In this document: one piece after another, positions 1-11,261 of the stretch | Layout of the letters: each line of letters begins with the position of its first letter | Numbering within the stretch: the stretch's first letter is position 1 | NCBI GenBank assembly: GCA_951217055.1 | Contig: OX578277.1 | Coordinates: 14,625,218-14,689,217 of the forward strand | Source of the DNA: Gerris lacustris | Lineage: Eukaryota > Arthropoda > Insecta > Hemiptera > Gerridae | Length of the DNA: 64,000 nucleotides | Reading direction: 5' to 3' | Program-made: the position numbers and the translations under genes | The notes under the pieces: generated by a model | Database searches by the model: none | The model's input: only the letters and a program-made list of their open reading frames with translations | What the model was told of the DNA's origin: nothing

Positions 1-1239
1 TAGGCTAAGATAAAAAGAATACTCTAATCTAAACAATAAAAATACCCTAAAACATGATTTAGAGAGAATGTTATATTTAGCAATAACAAAAACAATATTC
101 AGGTAATATTCAGTGGCAGTTCCCTGGGTAATATGTTTTGGTGGGGGGTCCGGGGGTCCCCTCCCGGGTTTTTTTTTTTTTTTTCTTAAAATAACATGCT
201 TAAAAATCACTTTTTACGCTATTTAAGCTAATAACAAACCTACACTGTAATTATGTTTGTTTTAGGAAAATACTTACTTAATCATGCCATATTAACATTA
301 CAAAAATCATTCTCTCACTCATTCCTAGATATGCCTTTTCATCACCTTTATCATCCTTACCTCATACCCGTCTGGTTTTTTTTTTATTCGTTTTACTTCG
401 AACTCGAATACAACACAATGACTTAGCGGTTCCGTCTTAAACAGTTCATCTTAATATTCCTGCCTATAATTTCTTTCCGTTCCCGTATTTTTTTCCGTTA
501 AGACACGCTTCCGTGTTATACTGGGTCCGTTTTAGTCAGGTTTTACTGCATTATTGATTTACTTATTTTATTTTTTTTACATTTTTAAATGTTAACTATT
601 ACTATTTTTATTTAATTTGCTGATTCATATTTTAAAAAATTGTTTGTTTTTAATGCATTTATACATTTTCTTATCATAAAAGTTTTCTTTTGTTTTGTAA
701 AGAGTAAAAGTGTACTATGTTCTTTGACTAAAAGGATTTTTTTTTACTGTTTATAGTTCATTTACCCTTTATTCTCTTTCATATAAGGATATTAAAAGTG
801 TCACAAGTCAAAAAGTTTGATCTCACAACAATAATTTAAAAGTGACACTTTTTATCTCTGGGCTCATTACAACTTAAAATTTAGATGTTTTATTTCATTA
901 ACACAAATAGTAAGGTGTAACAAATATTATAAAATTGAAATTGTAGCTTTAATATTGTAAATTTGTGTTTTATTGCCAAATTCAGTTTTGCTACTTTTTA
1001 AAGTGGCATTTCTCAAAAAGTAGAAAATTTGAGTTGTGTCACTTCTATAGCGGGGGTGCGGCATATGTAATATACATTATAATACAATTGAGTCTATATT
1101 CAATAAATATAATACAAAATACATATTGAAAGGCGTAATTTATTTATGTACATATACTCATAATGAATTAAAAATGACTTTCAAATTTCAAATCTAGATA
1201 CCTTATTATTATAAACAACCAACGCTAGGCGGCTTGAAT
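1..1239. other. AT-rich non-coding DNA, no gene seen
   Basis: I see no convincing coding exon here. The stretch holds a GC-rich patch followed by a T run near 145-184, several short T runs and A+T-rich text. The last eight bases (1232-1239, gcttgaat) are the left target duplication of the element that follows. Confidence 0.5.
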
Positions 1240-2125
1240 CAGTGCCGGATTTAGGTTTTTTGAGGCCCAAGGCCAAATTTTACCAGCGGCCCCCCGCATT
1301 GTTTTTTCACCTAGTTTTTATGAACCATAGAAGTTCAATCTTTGAAAATTTGACAAAACCATTATGGTAAATTAATATTCGTAGGCCTAACTTAACTAAT
1401 GTCAAAAAAGTTTAATAAACTATATAATAAATTGGAAGTTTTTTTTTAACTCTTACTTTTTATTTGGTTTGACGTACTACATAATATTACGTGGTTAGGT
1501 TTTAGTAATTAAGCCGATAAAACTCACACTGTTTATTGGATTTTTATTTATTTGTAGAACCTTTTTTAAAAACTTAAAAGTATAAAATGTATAGTTCAGG
1601 AGAGGGCGTGCAAAAGAGTGTTTGACTAACAAAAAGTAATATTTTGGTGCCTGTAAAAAATATTTGATTATTGGTCCCATAAGTTCGTATGCGGGATATA
1701 AGTTCGTCAGCTTGGCTATAGGCAAATGAAAAAAACAAACAAACAGATGGATAGCGGCCATGTCCCGGCCGTTTTGGTGGACTATGATATTTTCATAATC
1801 ATGAGTACAAGATTAGTTAGTAGACAAAAAATCAAGTTGATGTTAGCTTGTCACTTGATAAGTGACAACTCTTATTTGGAGTAGGTAATAATTCAATATC
1901 TAACCTATCAAGTGACAAGGTAAGATTAACTTGATACTTGATCTAATCACTAACAGTATTCAGGATTCAGGATCATAGTCAAATTCAAGGAATACTCCTT
2001 AGAATATACTGTGTCAAAGGCGCTGAGCGGCAAGCCATATCAATGTATTGCCCATATCTGCGGCCCCCCTTAAGCCCGCGGCCCTAGGCCACGGCCTAGT
2101 CGGCCTAGTGGTAAATCCGGCACTG
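1240..2125. mobile_element. Non-autonomous hAT-like element with 14-bp TIRs
   Basis: The ends are perfect 14-bp inverted repeats (CAGTGCCGGATTTA). They are flanked by an exact 8-bp direct repeat, gcttgaat, at 1232-1239 and 2126-2133, which is the target duplication length of hAT transposons. Both subterminal regions are rich in GGCC/CGGCC. The interior (1847-1940) has repeated TTGTCACTTGATAAGTGACA-type short palindromes. No transposase domain is recognisable inside, so mobilisation in trans is inferred. Family is assigned from TIR form and duplication length only. Confidence 0.75.
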
Positions 2126-2126
2126 G

Positions 2127-2575
2127 CTTGAATCCCACATTGGTATTGGGAATTTAGCTGTGGACAGATCAATATAGTTCTCGGTGATATAGCTCCAAAA
2201 TCGCTCATTGCGATGGCTTATTTGTTGGCTTATAATATTTTCAATATAACATTCGAAGATAAACTTAATTAGTTGGTCATCGTTGGTAGAACATCGGAAT
2301 TTTTCCTGAGTGCATGGGAAGACATTTCGAACGGCTGGTTGGATTCCAATTTCGAAGTCCAACTGCAAAGTTCTTTTGGTTTAGACAATGCAGTTGGAAT
2401 TCAAAGGGCGGGGGGGGGGGGGGGGGGCACAATTCTGCCAAATATAATAGACACTATCACTTATAATAATAATACTTGTCATAGAAAAATCTTGGTTTTC
2501 TAAGAGTGATGTGAAACAAAAAAAGATTAGGAACCACTAAAGCACCTTGTGTGCATTCAGTTCTTTGAATAACTA
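2127..2575. other. Unassigned sequence with an open frame on the minus strand
   Basis: This stretch lies between two hAT-like elements. The minus strand is open for roughly 85 codons (2368 down to 2105), starting at a TTG-type codon and running across the neighbouring element's target duplication, so it is not an intact gene. I recognise no domain. A run of about 18 G lies near 2409-2427. It may be a decayed piece of a transposon protein or of a host exon. Confidence 0.25.
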
Positions 2576-2583
2576 TAAGTTAT

Positions 2584-3418
2584 CTAGGGTGACCAAATTT
2601 TCAACTGGAAAAAACTGGACACCTCACATTCGGGACACAATCCGGGAGTCTGGGGTATATGGAATACCCCCCGGATAGGGGGGGGGGGGACTAACAGGAG
2701 CTGAGGATGGTCCGTTATATTATAAATAATTATTTGAAATAATAATGCAAAAGGGCGTACGTCTGTGAAAAGTACAGTAGTAGTTATAAAATGTTTTTAT
2801 TAAACATCAATAAATATAAGATAATTTTGTACATAGGTTTAATAAGAAATTTTTGACAATTTCTACCAAATCAGAACTGGATGCAGGGTCCTGGCTCCGG
2901 CGGTATTTTACAGAGAGAGTATAGATATCCTCTTCTTATTTTTATCCGCTATAGAAGGGTCCGTTATTTTGAAGTTTTAGTGTACTTAGCTGTTTCCCCA
3001 GCCATCTGTAAAACTTACTTCTAATACAAAGTTGTAAAAGTTACAGCAGTCCATTTTGAAATTGTATGGTACTTGAGGAATTGCAGAAAGTGCCTCCACT
3101 CCCATCATGTTACATTAGTCTGTCCATTGAATGTTTATGAGCACAAATTATCCTTCAGTATCGCCATTATAGCCAGGGAAAGCTAACAAATATTGACATA
3201 TCTTTAAAAATGATTTAAATATCTTTTCTTTTTCTTGTCCCTATTTTTATATAATTGAGTATTTTAGGTCATTTTAAAAATGATGCTCAAACGGAAAGGG
3301 TTTTAGGTTCGTAACGTAAATACGGGACATTTAGGCGTCCCGGGAGACTTTTTCGGGACATCGGCAATGTTCGTGAAAAAACGGTACAATCCCGTTTTTA
3401 CGGGACGGTTGGTCACCC
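2584..3418. mobile_element. hAT-like MITE with GGGTGACC ends
   Basis: The ends are ctaGGGTGACCAA on the left and TTGGTCACCC on the right, as inverted repeats. The exact 8-bp direct repeat taagttat lies at 2576-2583 and 3419-3426. The subterminal regions repeat CGGGACA/CCGGGA motifs in both orientations, as often seen in hAT elements. No transposase remains. A G run lies near 2678-2690. Confidence 0.7.
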
Positions 3419-3426
3419 TAAGTTAT

Positions 3427-4258
3427 ACTCAAAATCTTTATGTGACCATTGCCTTATCTTATTATTGCCATCATTGTCCATCTTATCACTTATCTTATCA
3501 TTGCCAAATTAGGCCAATTGAAAGAGGTGAAGGGGAGGGGGGGAACAAGTAGAGAGAATCATCAATCTATAAATCATTGAATGTAGTTTGTGTTTTAAAT
3601 GCATAACATGTTAGCAACGATGACCTAGATTTTTATTCTCTAGAATTCGGATAAAAAAATAAAGTTAAGAATGTTTTATAAGAATAAATAAAATAGTGGA
3701 AATGATTTGTAGAATCAATGAGTCAGAAGTAAAGGAAACGTTAATAGTTTTAATCTTTAATTCTTGGAATGGTTTGTTTTGGTGTTAAAAGTTAAAGCTG
3801 TTGATTTCTAGCTCTCCGGATTCCTCTTCTTTATTCTAACGAAACTGCCTTCTTCTTAGAAAACGGCAGGGAGAAAAGTATTTTAGTTGTTTTTAACATA
3901 AAGTATTTTAGTTTTTTTTTTTAAATATCTATAACATTTAAAAAGGAATAAGAAGGAGGAGGGGGGGGGGGGGGGTATGTTTATGTTTATAACTCACTTT
4001 ATATATCTTTGACGGTATTTGGTAGTGCGATAATTGTTTATATTTATATACGTCTCCTTTTACTGTCTCTTATACGATATAATTAGAGATTGTATTATTA
4101 ATGTAATGACCCAAAATGTTTTAAACATTTTGTAATGAATTTTACCTTTTAAGAAGCAAGCCTAGTCCTAGTCAAAAAATAAGTGTTATTATACTAGGCA
4201 TCGCGTGGTTCATTTATTGACGCGAGTATAATACAAAAAATATTCGAATATTATGAAT
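3427..4258. other. AT-rich non-coding DNA with a poly-G run
   Basis: No gene or recognisable repeat end is seen. The notable feature is a G run of about 15 at 3961-3975. Confidence 0.5.
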
Positions 4259-4574
4259 AGTACATTACGCGTCGAGTGCGGAAAGTAGCATTTTGCATGC
4301 GAGTGTGGAGTTTGCACCCGAGCGACAGCGAGGGTGGTAAAACCACACGAGCAATGCAAAATGCCGTTTTCGCACGAGTTGCGTACCGTACTTTATCTAC
4401 GATTGTTAGATTTAAATAATAAATACAGAAACAAATAAACTTGCTGTATGTAAGTTCGTCTCTCTCTCTTGATAAAGATGGCATTAATTCATTAGTTGTA
4501 TTTTTTGCCGAATTAATTATTTCTGGAGGATTATTATTCTCCACATTTTCGTCAAAGTCACTTGATTCACTCAT
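4251..4574 (-). CDS. Short acidic-start reading frame inside repeat family G
   Basis: A 107-codon frame begins MSESSDFDENVENN and is Asp/Glu/Asn-rich for its first 40 residues, then becomes basic and cysteine-containing where it reads through the foldback. An equivalent 108-codon frame is preserved at 26405-26731 with scattered substitutions. Copy 2 (near 5140) keeps a related acidic stretch but has ATA in place of the start. I know of no matching family. It could be the first exon of a lost transposon protein or chance openness; preservation in two distant copies favours the former weakly. Confidence 0.3.
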   Translation of the reverse strand: MSESSDFDENVENNNPPEIINSAKNTTNELMPSLSRERDELTYSKFICFCIYYLNLTIVDKVRYATRAKTAFCIARVVLPPSLSLGCKLHTRMQNATFRTRRVMYYS

Positions 4575-4831
4575 TGTTTTTCACTAAAACTCGATATAAA
4601 CAGTTACTTTAATAAAAGAACAGCAAATTAGTTTTGTTAAATGTAAACAAACTCACTAATCGTGCGTAAAGGTGAAGAATTCCTCTTCTTTACCGCACTA
4701 GTGTGGTAAAGAAGAGGAATTATTCAGAACTATGAGACTCGCATGCGCAATGAATACAAGTACGTAAATAATCACTTTCTACGTATCTAAACAAAGATAT
4801 AATGTTTATATTGCGTATCAATCGTAGATAA
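4259..4831. repeat. Foldback repeat family G, copy 1
   Basis: This is one of three related copies (with 4832-5660 and 26412-27000); copies 1 and 2 are in direct tandem, 573 bp apart. The first 130 bp form an imperfect foldback in which GCATTTTGCATGCGAG pairs with a matching inverted arm near 4350-4365. The remainder is bounded by TTATCTACGATTG near 4394 and its inverse near 4820. A strong palindrome built on GAATTCCTCTTCTTTACC lies near 4677-4720. The copy carries a short minus-strand frame described separately. Superfamily unknown. Confidence 0.65.
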
Positions 4832-5660
4832 TAGTACATTACGCGTCTAGTGCAGAAAGTAGCATTTTGCATGCGAGGGTGGAGTTTGCACCCGTGCGAC
4901 AGCGAGGGTAGTAAAACCACACAAGCAAAGCTAACTGCAGTTTTCGGACGAGTTTCGTACCGTACTTTATTTACGATTGCGGATTTTAATAATAATAAAT
5001 ACAGAAACAAATGTAATAAACTTCCTGTATGTAAGTTCGTATTTCTCTTTTGATTAAGATGACATTTATTCATTGAATACATTATTTCGGGAGGCGTATT
5101 ATTGTCCTTATTTTCGTCATAATCACTTAAATCACTTATTTTTTTTCACTAAAAACTTGATATAAACAGTTAACTTAATTAAACAAACAGCAAATTAGTT
5201 TTGTTAAATGTAAACAAACTCGCTAATCTTTAAGGTCAAGAATTCCTCTTTTTTCTGCTCTAGAGCGGATCCCCCACCCCAATAATTAACTGCCATGACT
5301 TATAGTACAGTAAGCGTCAGCATAACATTTTCAAACGAATACGTTCTAAAACAGTTATTGTTTCTTAGGCGCTTTTTTTGGGGGGGGGGGGGGAGGAGGC
5401 AGCTGCGTTTTGAATAAGTAGTTCCCTTTTCTTGTTTCCACTACGAATACCCCCCCCCCCCCCCCAAATGAACTAGAATGTGCCCCTTCCAGACCTAGCC
5501 GCGGGATACGCCACTGTTCCTCACCTTATCGCACGATTATGAAATGCGCATGCGCAATGAATACAGATACGAAAAGAATCACTTTCCACGCATCAAAACA
5601 GAGATATAATGTTTATATTTCGTATCAATCGTAGATAAAATAATTAATCATGATGTGTTG
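4832..5660. repeat. Foldback repeat family G, copy 2 (interrupted)
   Basis: This repeats the text of copy 1 from its first base (tagtacattacgcgt) and is interrupted near 5270-5516 by a smaller element, after which the match resumes with gcgcatgcgcaatgaatac. It ends near tcaatcgtagataaaa. The palindrome of copies 1 and 3 is destroyed by the insertion. The minus-strand reading frame (4720-5082) starts at an internal Met because the original start is ATA. Confidence 0.6.
5271..5516. mobile_element. Small MITE ending TACGCCACTG
   Basis: The insertion sits inside family G copy 2. Its right end GGATACGCCACTG and the interior ccaataattaactgc...cgttctaaaac...gaataagtagttccc are repeated at about 54155-54422. 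TACGCCACTG is a common hAT-type end. Long G and C runs lie at about 5381-5393 and 5451-5465. The left end falls in a C-rich stretch and the target duplication is imperfect (ttcctc on both sides). Confidence 0.5.
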
Positions 5661-6432
5661 ATAGTTAAAGAGGATGATTGTGTTGAAGAGCCGTGTAGTA
5701 AAGGGAACAGGACTATTCTTTAAGGTAGGTTCACAGCTAGCGGATACGTAATTGGGGAGGCCCGAAAGGATTTCATCTATGGCAACGCTTTTGCGGCGCC
5801 GCTGTCTGTCACTCTGTGCGGTTCCTATAACTTCTGAATAAAAAAAGATATAAATGTGAAACTTTGCAGTATTAAAGATCGTTTTGACGCGAACTCAATA
5901 TTATCAGCCGTTCAAATCCAAAATGGCGGATAATTCATGTCATGCGAAAAAAATATTTTTATAAAATTTTGAGTTGGGTATCTAATGAAAGGTATTGAAG
6001 AGTAGATTACATATATATTTACCACTTAGGGAAAGTGTTTAATTTTCGGCGCCATTTTGTCAAAATACAACGAAATTTTGCGTTTACCCCCCCCCCCCCC
6101 CCCCCTAAAATCGTATTTCCGCTGATACTAAAAATATGCAAAATGTGCGGTCTGCTAGGCCATAGAAAAAATAGGATTAGCAATTTGATCTGATTTACTG
6201 GGAAGCCAAAATAGCGGATAATTCATTCCACGAAAAAAAATATTTTTTCAAAGTTTGTGTGGAGTATCAAATGGATGGTATTGAAGAGTAGATTACAAAA
6301 ATATTAAAAACATTTTTTAAAATTTTATTTTTATTGTATTTATAAGTCGAAATATAACAAAATGTCCCCCCACCAACTACCCTATAACAGCTATTCTTAA
6401 AATTTTAAAACAATACGCTTATACCCTATGGT

Positions 6433-7010
6433 TAGGGTTACCATAATTTATGAATCCCAGATCCGGACAGAGGGATCTCCAGTCTCCCGGGGGGGGGGGG
6501 GGTCTGGAGGGAATATTACAATATATATATATATATATACCTATATATTGTTTTTGTGAAATTGGGAAAATAAATAAGTTACAATTGTATAATTACGTTA
6601 TATATTCATTAATGTAATATTTGTTAATATTTATTTATTAATATTTGTGTATTAATATCATATTCAACTTTTGCTAGTCTCTTCTGGGTCTAGGGATGGG
6701 TTCTTCATTAGTTCTTGCTTCATACCTTTCAGATGAACTAATTTTTCTTAGACAAGGCTTGTAGTCACTTTTGATGTTGTGGAATTCTGAGCATGTCATA
6801 ATAGAATTTGGTTTAATATTAAGAAGCTCTTTTACAAATGACAGAGATAATCTTCCTCTTTCAAGCGTCCAAATAGACCCCATCATCGTTTTTTCTGCGT
6901 TTTCCGTTTATCTTAGTAAAATCCGGACATTTCTCAAATCCGGACGCTAAACCGGACAGATGTTTCAAATCCGTACTGTCCGGACGAAATCCGGACGTAT
7001 GGTAACCCTA
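6433..7010. mobile_element. Internally deleted hAT element
   Basis: The 13-bp TIRs are TAGGGTTACCATA. An exact 8-bp duplication cctatggt flanks them (6425-6432 and 7011-7018). Repeated CCGGAC boxes lie subterminally on both sides. The interior still encodes a hAT transposase C-terminus on the minus strand, so this is a deletion derivative of an autonomous element. It contains a G run (about 6489-6502) and a (TA)n run. It is nested in the TTAA element. Confidence 0.85.
6674..6898 (-). pseudogene. hAT transposase C-terminal dimerisation domain remnant
   Basis: The 70-residue frame (6674-6886) reads MMGSIWTLERGRLSLSFVKE followed by a CSEFH segment and SSERYE near the end. This matches the layout of the hAT C-terminal dimerisation region: an NAER-like motif, W-x-x-x-R-x-R-L, a helix, C-S-E-F-Y/H, then SS-x-x-Y. 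The upstream codons give AEKT in place of the usual NAERVFS. The N-terminal zinc finger and catalytic region are gone. Confidence 0.7.
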
Positions 7011-7086
7011 CCTATGGTGGACCGATGAATATTTCCGAAAAAAAATTAATGAACCTTTTCGTTATTACCAATAAAAAACATTTGAC

Positions 7087-7112
7087 CCTCCCGGGGGATT
7101 GAACCAGGAACC
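7087..7112 (-). repeat. tRNA T-arm-like hairpin
   Basis: On the minus strand this reads GGTTCAATCCCCCGGGAG, a Pol III B-box/T-arm-like hairpin followed by GGGTCAAATG and then a conserved TTTTTTATTGGTAATAACGA. The same module recurs near 12944, 42141 and 43301. No full tRNA cloverleaf surrounds it. Confidence 0.5.
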
Positions 7113-7200
7113 CCTTCCTCTGTAAAAAAATTTGTCTTTCCTCAGTAATGATTTTTTTTAAATTTTCTGCTGTTACTAAAAATATAAAAAAAAGCTAAAG

Positions 7201-7220
7201 TGTGTGCATGTCAGCACACA
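7201..7220. repeat. Hairpin just outside a family F TIR
   Basis: tgtgtgc/gcacaca arms surround a short loop. The hairpin lies three bases outside the TIR of the reverse-oriented family F element at 7224-7919, the same position as at 36957-36976. Confidence 0.6.
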
Positions 7221-7223
7221 GCA

Positions 7224-7919
7224 AGGGTCCGTAGGCCATACTATATTGTTTAAGTAGTACCCTATTGATGGTGTTTTTTAAAATGCTCAAAAGCTTACTT
7301 TGAACTATCCTATGGGTCTGTTATTCTCAAAACACATAAACAAACTTCTGATAAAGTATTTTTTTTCACTGAACCGGACTACAAACATATAAATACATCG
7401 AAATAACCATAATTATAAAAAAAACCGCATTTTGTCAATAAAAAATAAAATAATATTTTTTTCGAAATTTCCAAAAAGTGGTATCTTTACTTTTGGTCGT
7501 AGAATGTTCAGGAATTGTTTCAGATTTTTTGCACTTCACATAAGTGAGATAGGGTGGGGGGGGGGGCACTTTTCCCACCCACTTCAAACTCGTCTACGCT
7601 AGTCCTATCCAAGCTTATAACCAATTTTTTTATATTTTTGAAATCAGCTCGACCTATCCTTTCATATAATACCCCACATGGTGTCGAAAAAAAAAAAATT
7701 AACCCTTAAGTTTTCTTACCCTAATTTATATGAAAAATATATTTTTTAAGTCGCTACATTTTTAAAAATGTGTGGGTAGGTTTAAGACACATATATGCCA
7801 AATTTCAAAGTGTCGGACCAAAGGAGTAGCCTTGAGAGCAGGCGCAGGCGTCAGACGGGCAGACAGACGCGCAGACACGCAGGACAATATAAGGGTCCTT
7901 GGTTTTGCCTATGGACCCT
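7224..7919 (-). mobile_element. Family F TIR element (reverse orientation)
   Basis: The ends AGGGTCCGTAGGC and GCCTATGGACCCT are inverted repeats. The whole 0.7-kb text is the reverse complement, with divergence, of 36275-36953. The right side includes the terminal hairpin (ggaccctaaaaat preceded by aagggtccttgg) and a GTCTG/GCAGACAGAC-rich tract. No protein. It is nested in the TTAA element. Confidence 0.75.
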
Positions 7920-8567
7920 AAAAATATGCCAAGCGGTCTGCTGGACCACAGGAAAGATTATAATAGCAATTTTAACTGATTAACTGGGGATCCAATATGG
8001 CGGATAATTCATACCACAAAAAAGAAAATTTTTTGAAATTTTGTGAGGGGTAACAAATTAAAGGTATTAAAGAGTAGATTACAGACATGGATATCACTTG
8101 TGTTAATTGTTTAATTTTCCATGCATTTTGCCAAAAAGCATAAACAATTTTTTTGGTCCCCCCCCCCTTATTATAACTAGTTTTATATGTTAAGTATACT
8201 AACGAAACACTTTTTACGTGAGACTTCACGATCAACTATTTATTTATCTGTTTTATGTTTATCTGTGTATTATATCTCTGTTTATTATATCTGTTCCTAC
8301 ATTGTTTTTTATTATATACCTACGTATTTCTTATTTATATATTATAAGTCATTATATATTGTAATCTTATTATATAAGTAATTTTAAGCAAGAGAACTAA
8401 ATTCAAGTTGAAAACACGATGTTAAAATTGGCTTTGTTTATAACCTGACCGACCGAAACTCGAGGGAAGGGAAACAGCGACTCCGTCACGGCAGCTTCCC
8501 GAAGATACATTGTTATCTATATAGCCTTCCGCCCCCACGGATCCGCTAGCTGTGAACAAACCTTTAA

Positions 8568-9342
8568 CCTTCAATCCCTGGCCACCTCAATTAAAAATAT
8601 TATAAATATGTATAATTTCACTACTCAAAAACTTCGGCTTGTATCAAGTTGCAATTTTGCATGCATGTTTCGATTTTGTACATTAAATGATTTTAGTGAA
8701 GTTTTATAAAAATCGATACGTTATAACGTAAGATATTGGTGAAAACGTTGTTTTCTTTATTTTAAACGTTTAGGTTCCCCTTTATTATAGTATTTCTAAC
8801 ACTTCATAGTGCTGACGCTCTTGATTTTACTAAAAAATTTTACAATATACAATTTGTATATTGTAAATCTCAATAGATAAAGTTTGAATTTTTCCCGTCT
8901 TAAAATTCCTAATCAATATGTTCTCGCGAGCGCTTCAGTGGATAACCTTGTCCAACGAACTTGTCCTGGACATTGGTAAAATAAACATTTGTACCAAATT
9001 TCACCGAAATCAGTCAACTTTTTTGCTCAAGTTATCGTCGCACGTTTCCGACACACTGACGGGATGCATATAGTTTATTAGTTTGTTGGATGTAAGAAGC
9101 TCACTTCAATTATGATGGCTTTTAGAGAGAACAGGTCGTAAAAGCATAACATCATTTAAGTATATGCGATAGGACGGGAGGAATGGAGGAAGCTATGTTT
9201 ATATGTATATATTCAGCAAAGAAATAAATTCAATTTATTTGTACATTTCATTTTAAATATTTGGCTTGCTAGATTTGTAGAAAAGATTGAAAGCTTGGAT
9301 TCGGGGAATTTGTATCGGTAACGACAGAGAAAAATTATTCTC
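8568..9342. other. Repeat-derived non-coding DNA
   Basis: There is no gene. The segment at about 8785-9070 (ttgtccaacgaacttgtcctggacattggtaaaat, then caagttatcgtcgcacgttt) recurs at 38725-39000 inside a family A copy, and in part near 17545-17690 in the opposite orientation. Confidence 0.5.
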
Positions 9343-9420
9343 CCGTATAGCTCAGTTGGCAAGAGCACCTGTAACGGATTAATAGGAGGACCCGTGGTTC
9401 AAGTCCCTCTGTACGTCTCC
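9343..9420 (+). tRNA. tRNA-like sequence, probably a pseudogene or SINE head
   Basis: It has an A-box-like TAGCTCAGTTGG and a B-box-like GGTTCAAGTCC at tRNA spacing. The D stem GCTC/GAGC pairs. An anticodon stem CCTGT/ATAGG can form but leaves a 9-nt loop, and the T and acceptor stems pair poorly. I therefore do not assign an amino acid. It is best read as a degenerate tRNA copy. Confidence 0.4.
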
Positions 9421-9798
9421 CGTAGTTATTGATAATTATAATTTGATTTAAAGTAAAATTTAATCCTTCCGTAGTATGAATACTGCCAAAAACTTAAAAA
9501 TTTGAATTTCATTTTAAATTTAAAACATGGAGTCGCAAAAAAATCTGTTAATGAAAAATGGGGTCATATATAAACATATTAAGCACTGATGTAGATTATA
9601 AAAGTGATAGATGGTGCAATATTCATGTTCAAATATTTCCTTTGAAGGTGCTTTAAGAATTTGTTTATTTATTTGTTCTTATTCCAACTTATTTCGGATT
9701 GCGTGAGTAGTATTTGAATCGTAGATGAAATAATATTATTTTAGTTGACTTCGAACGAATTTACGTTCAAACGCATTATAATTGACTAATTGACTATT

Positions 9799-10094
9799 GC
9801 TTGTGAGCTTACCACAGGTAACGGAAGCTATGTGATCGTTCTGAAGAACGAAAATATTTTATATCTCCGATTTTAAAAATTCCAAGACAGAAATCTGTTT
9901 CAGACATCAAGGAACATTTTTGGTTCCGTGTCTGTCTATCACTCAATTTTTGCGAACCAAAATATCTTATAAACTACTCTTCCAATTTTAATCTAATTTG
10001 TATGGTAGGTCATAATTAGCCCATTGTTGGTCCCATTTAAGTTCCATTTGTTTCTCTTCAACATACATTTTATTTACACCTATATCTTCAAAAG
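9799..10094 (+). repeat. Family A repeat, copy 1, left part
   Basis: It starts with the family A hairpin (gcttgtgagcttacc...ggtaacggaagc), then GCTATGTGATCGTTCTGAAG, a TGTCTGTCTATC tract and TTGTTGGTCCCAT. It is cut at its TA by the 977-bp element 10097-11073 and continues at 11074. Confidence 0.7.
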
Positions 10095-10096
10095 TA

Positions 10097-11073
10097 GGGG
10101 AGAGTCGGACAAAACCAGGTACCTAATCTATAATCTGTAATAAAATCATTGATATTAGTAACAGATCAACAAAACAAAATTTATCAGTTGCCTTATTCAT
10201 TCATTTATACCATATTATTCTTTTGTTGCTTTAATATTGTACACATTATTTCTTATGTTTTTTTTTAATCACCAGGTACAAAAACCCGGTTTTACCCCAC
10301 GGGTGGGGTAATACCGGGTCCTCCATTTATATCAATGCAAAACAACTCTAAATTTAAAAATCTTTATTACAAACAGTTTAATAAGACTTAAAATTGACAT
10401 ATTAAGTCGACTTATAAGTATTGTTAAAAAAATTCCTTAGAACAGTTTTGTTATTAACTCAGTTTGAGACAAATTCTCTTCTGCATTTAGTACACTCATA
10501 TCATATAAGCCCAACTGCGACAGGAAATACATTTAATCCACCCTTCTTTTGATCGAGATAGAGTGCATACATAACTTGATGCATTGCTAAGTATGCAAGC
10601 TTCCTCAGATCAGAGCTGTCTTCATCTGAATTAATTTTACACAATTTCCTAAAGTGGAGGGCAAAACCGGGTACCCGGTTTTGCCCCACACCTTGGTACC
10701 CGGTTTAACCCAACAGTTACTTGTTAAGTTCAATATGGCGTAGATAGGTTAAGCGTCGCTCTAGGTGTATAAAAAGAGAATGAAAATATCCAGTAAAGCT
10801 TAATTAAAGTGTGCACTTATCTCTTTCTTGAGAAAATTTTATAGCAATTGAAACTCAGTAGACAAATGCAACAACATTAAAAACTTTTTCACTAAACACT
10901 TAAAAAACGTTCTGAGTATGAAAATACGTGGCGCCGATGCTGTTTTTCTCTCCAACTGCACGGAATGGCTACCGCTAATAGCTTTATTGATTACCGGTAG
11001 ATAGGAGCACTAATCAAGGAAATATCGAGGTACCCGGTTTTACCCGCATACCCGGTTTTGTTTGACTCTCCCC
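10097..11073. mobile_element. 977-bp TA-target DNA element with GGGGAGAGTC ends
   Basis: The TIRs read GGGGAGAGTCGGACAAAACC (left) and GGTTTTGTTTGACTCTCCCC (right). TA lies on each side. The uninterrupted site can be read in a related family A copy near 16130 (cttccaaagtactcatctg), giving a natural empty site with a single TA. At least six copies of GGTACCCGGTTTT/CCCCAC-type motifs lie in the interior. A 62-codon minus frame (10501-10689) is unassigned. TA duplication fits the Tc1/mariner/pogo group, inferred. Confidence 0.75.
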
Positions 11074-11260
11074 TACTCATCTGAAGATTATGAAATTTGG
11101 ATGGTTTAGCGAAACTATAGTCAGCAGATGGCCCCAGATTAATTTTAACCGTCTACGCTCCTTAAATTTTCCTAAATTGATACTTTAATTGATGTAAAAT
11201 AGACAGCCAGTTAGAGTGTGTGACACATAGTTTACTCGCATCCCATCACGTACGTTATTG
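11074..11260 (+). repeat. Family A repeat, copy 1, right part
   Basis: It resumes at tactcatctgaag and runs through CAGATTAATTTTAACCGTCT to a degenerate 3' end (cacatagtttactcgcatcc). Together with 9799-10094 it makes one family A copy. Confidence 0.6.
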
Positions 11261-11261
11261 A

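Larger units (their letters stand above)
5724..8563. mobile_element. TTAA-flanked composite DNA element (family C)
   Basis: The ends are inverted copies of a TIR containing GTTCACAGCTAGCGGAT (5730-5746 and inverse at 8541-8557). TTAA lies immediately outside both (5720-5723 and 8564-8567), as for piggyBac-type targets. The same TIR bounds the 8.5-kb composite at 41575-50046. The interior is not original: it contains family D-like text near 5800-6230 and 7920-8240, a hAT element (6433-7010) and a family F element (7224-7919). No transposase was recognised. Confidence 0.6.

Noticed and set aside
9343..9420. Functional tRNA gene
   Set aside because: A and B boxes are present but the anticodon loop would be nine bases and the T and acceptor stems do not pair well.
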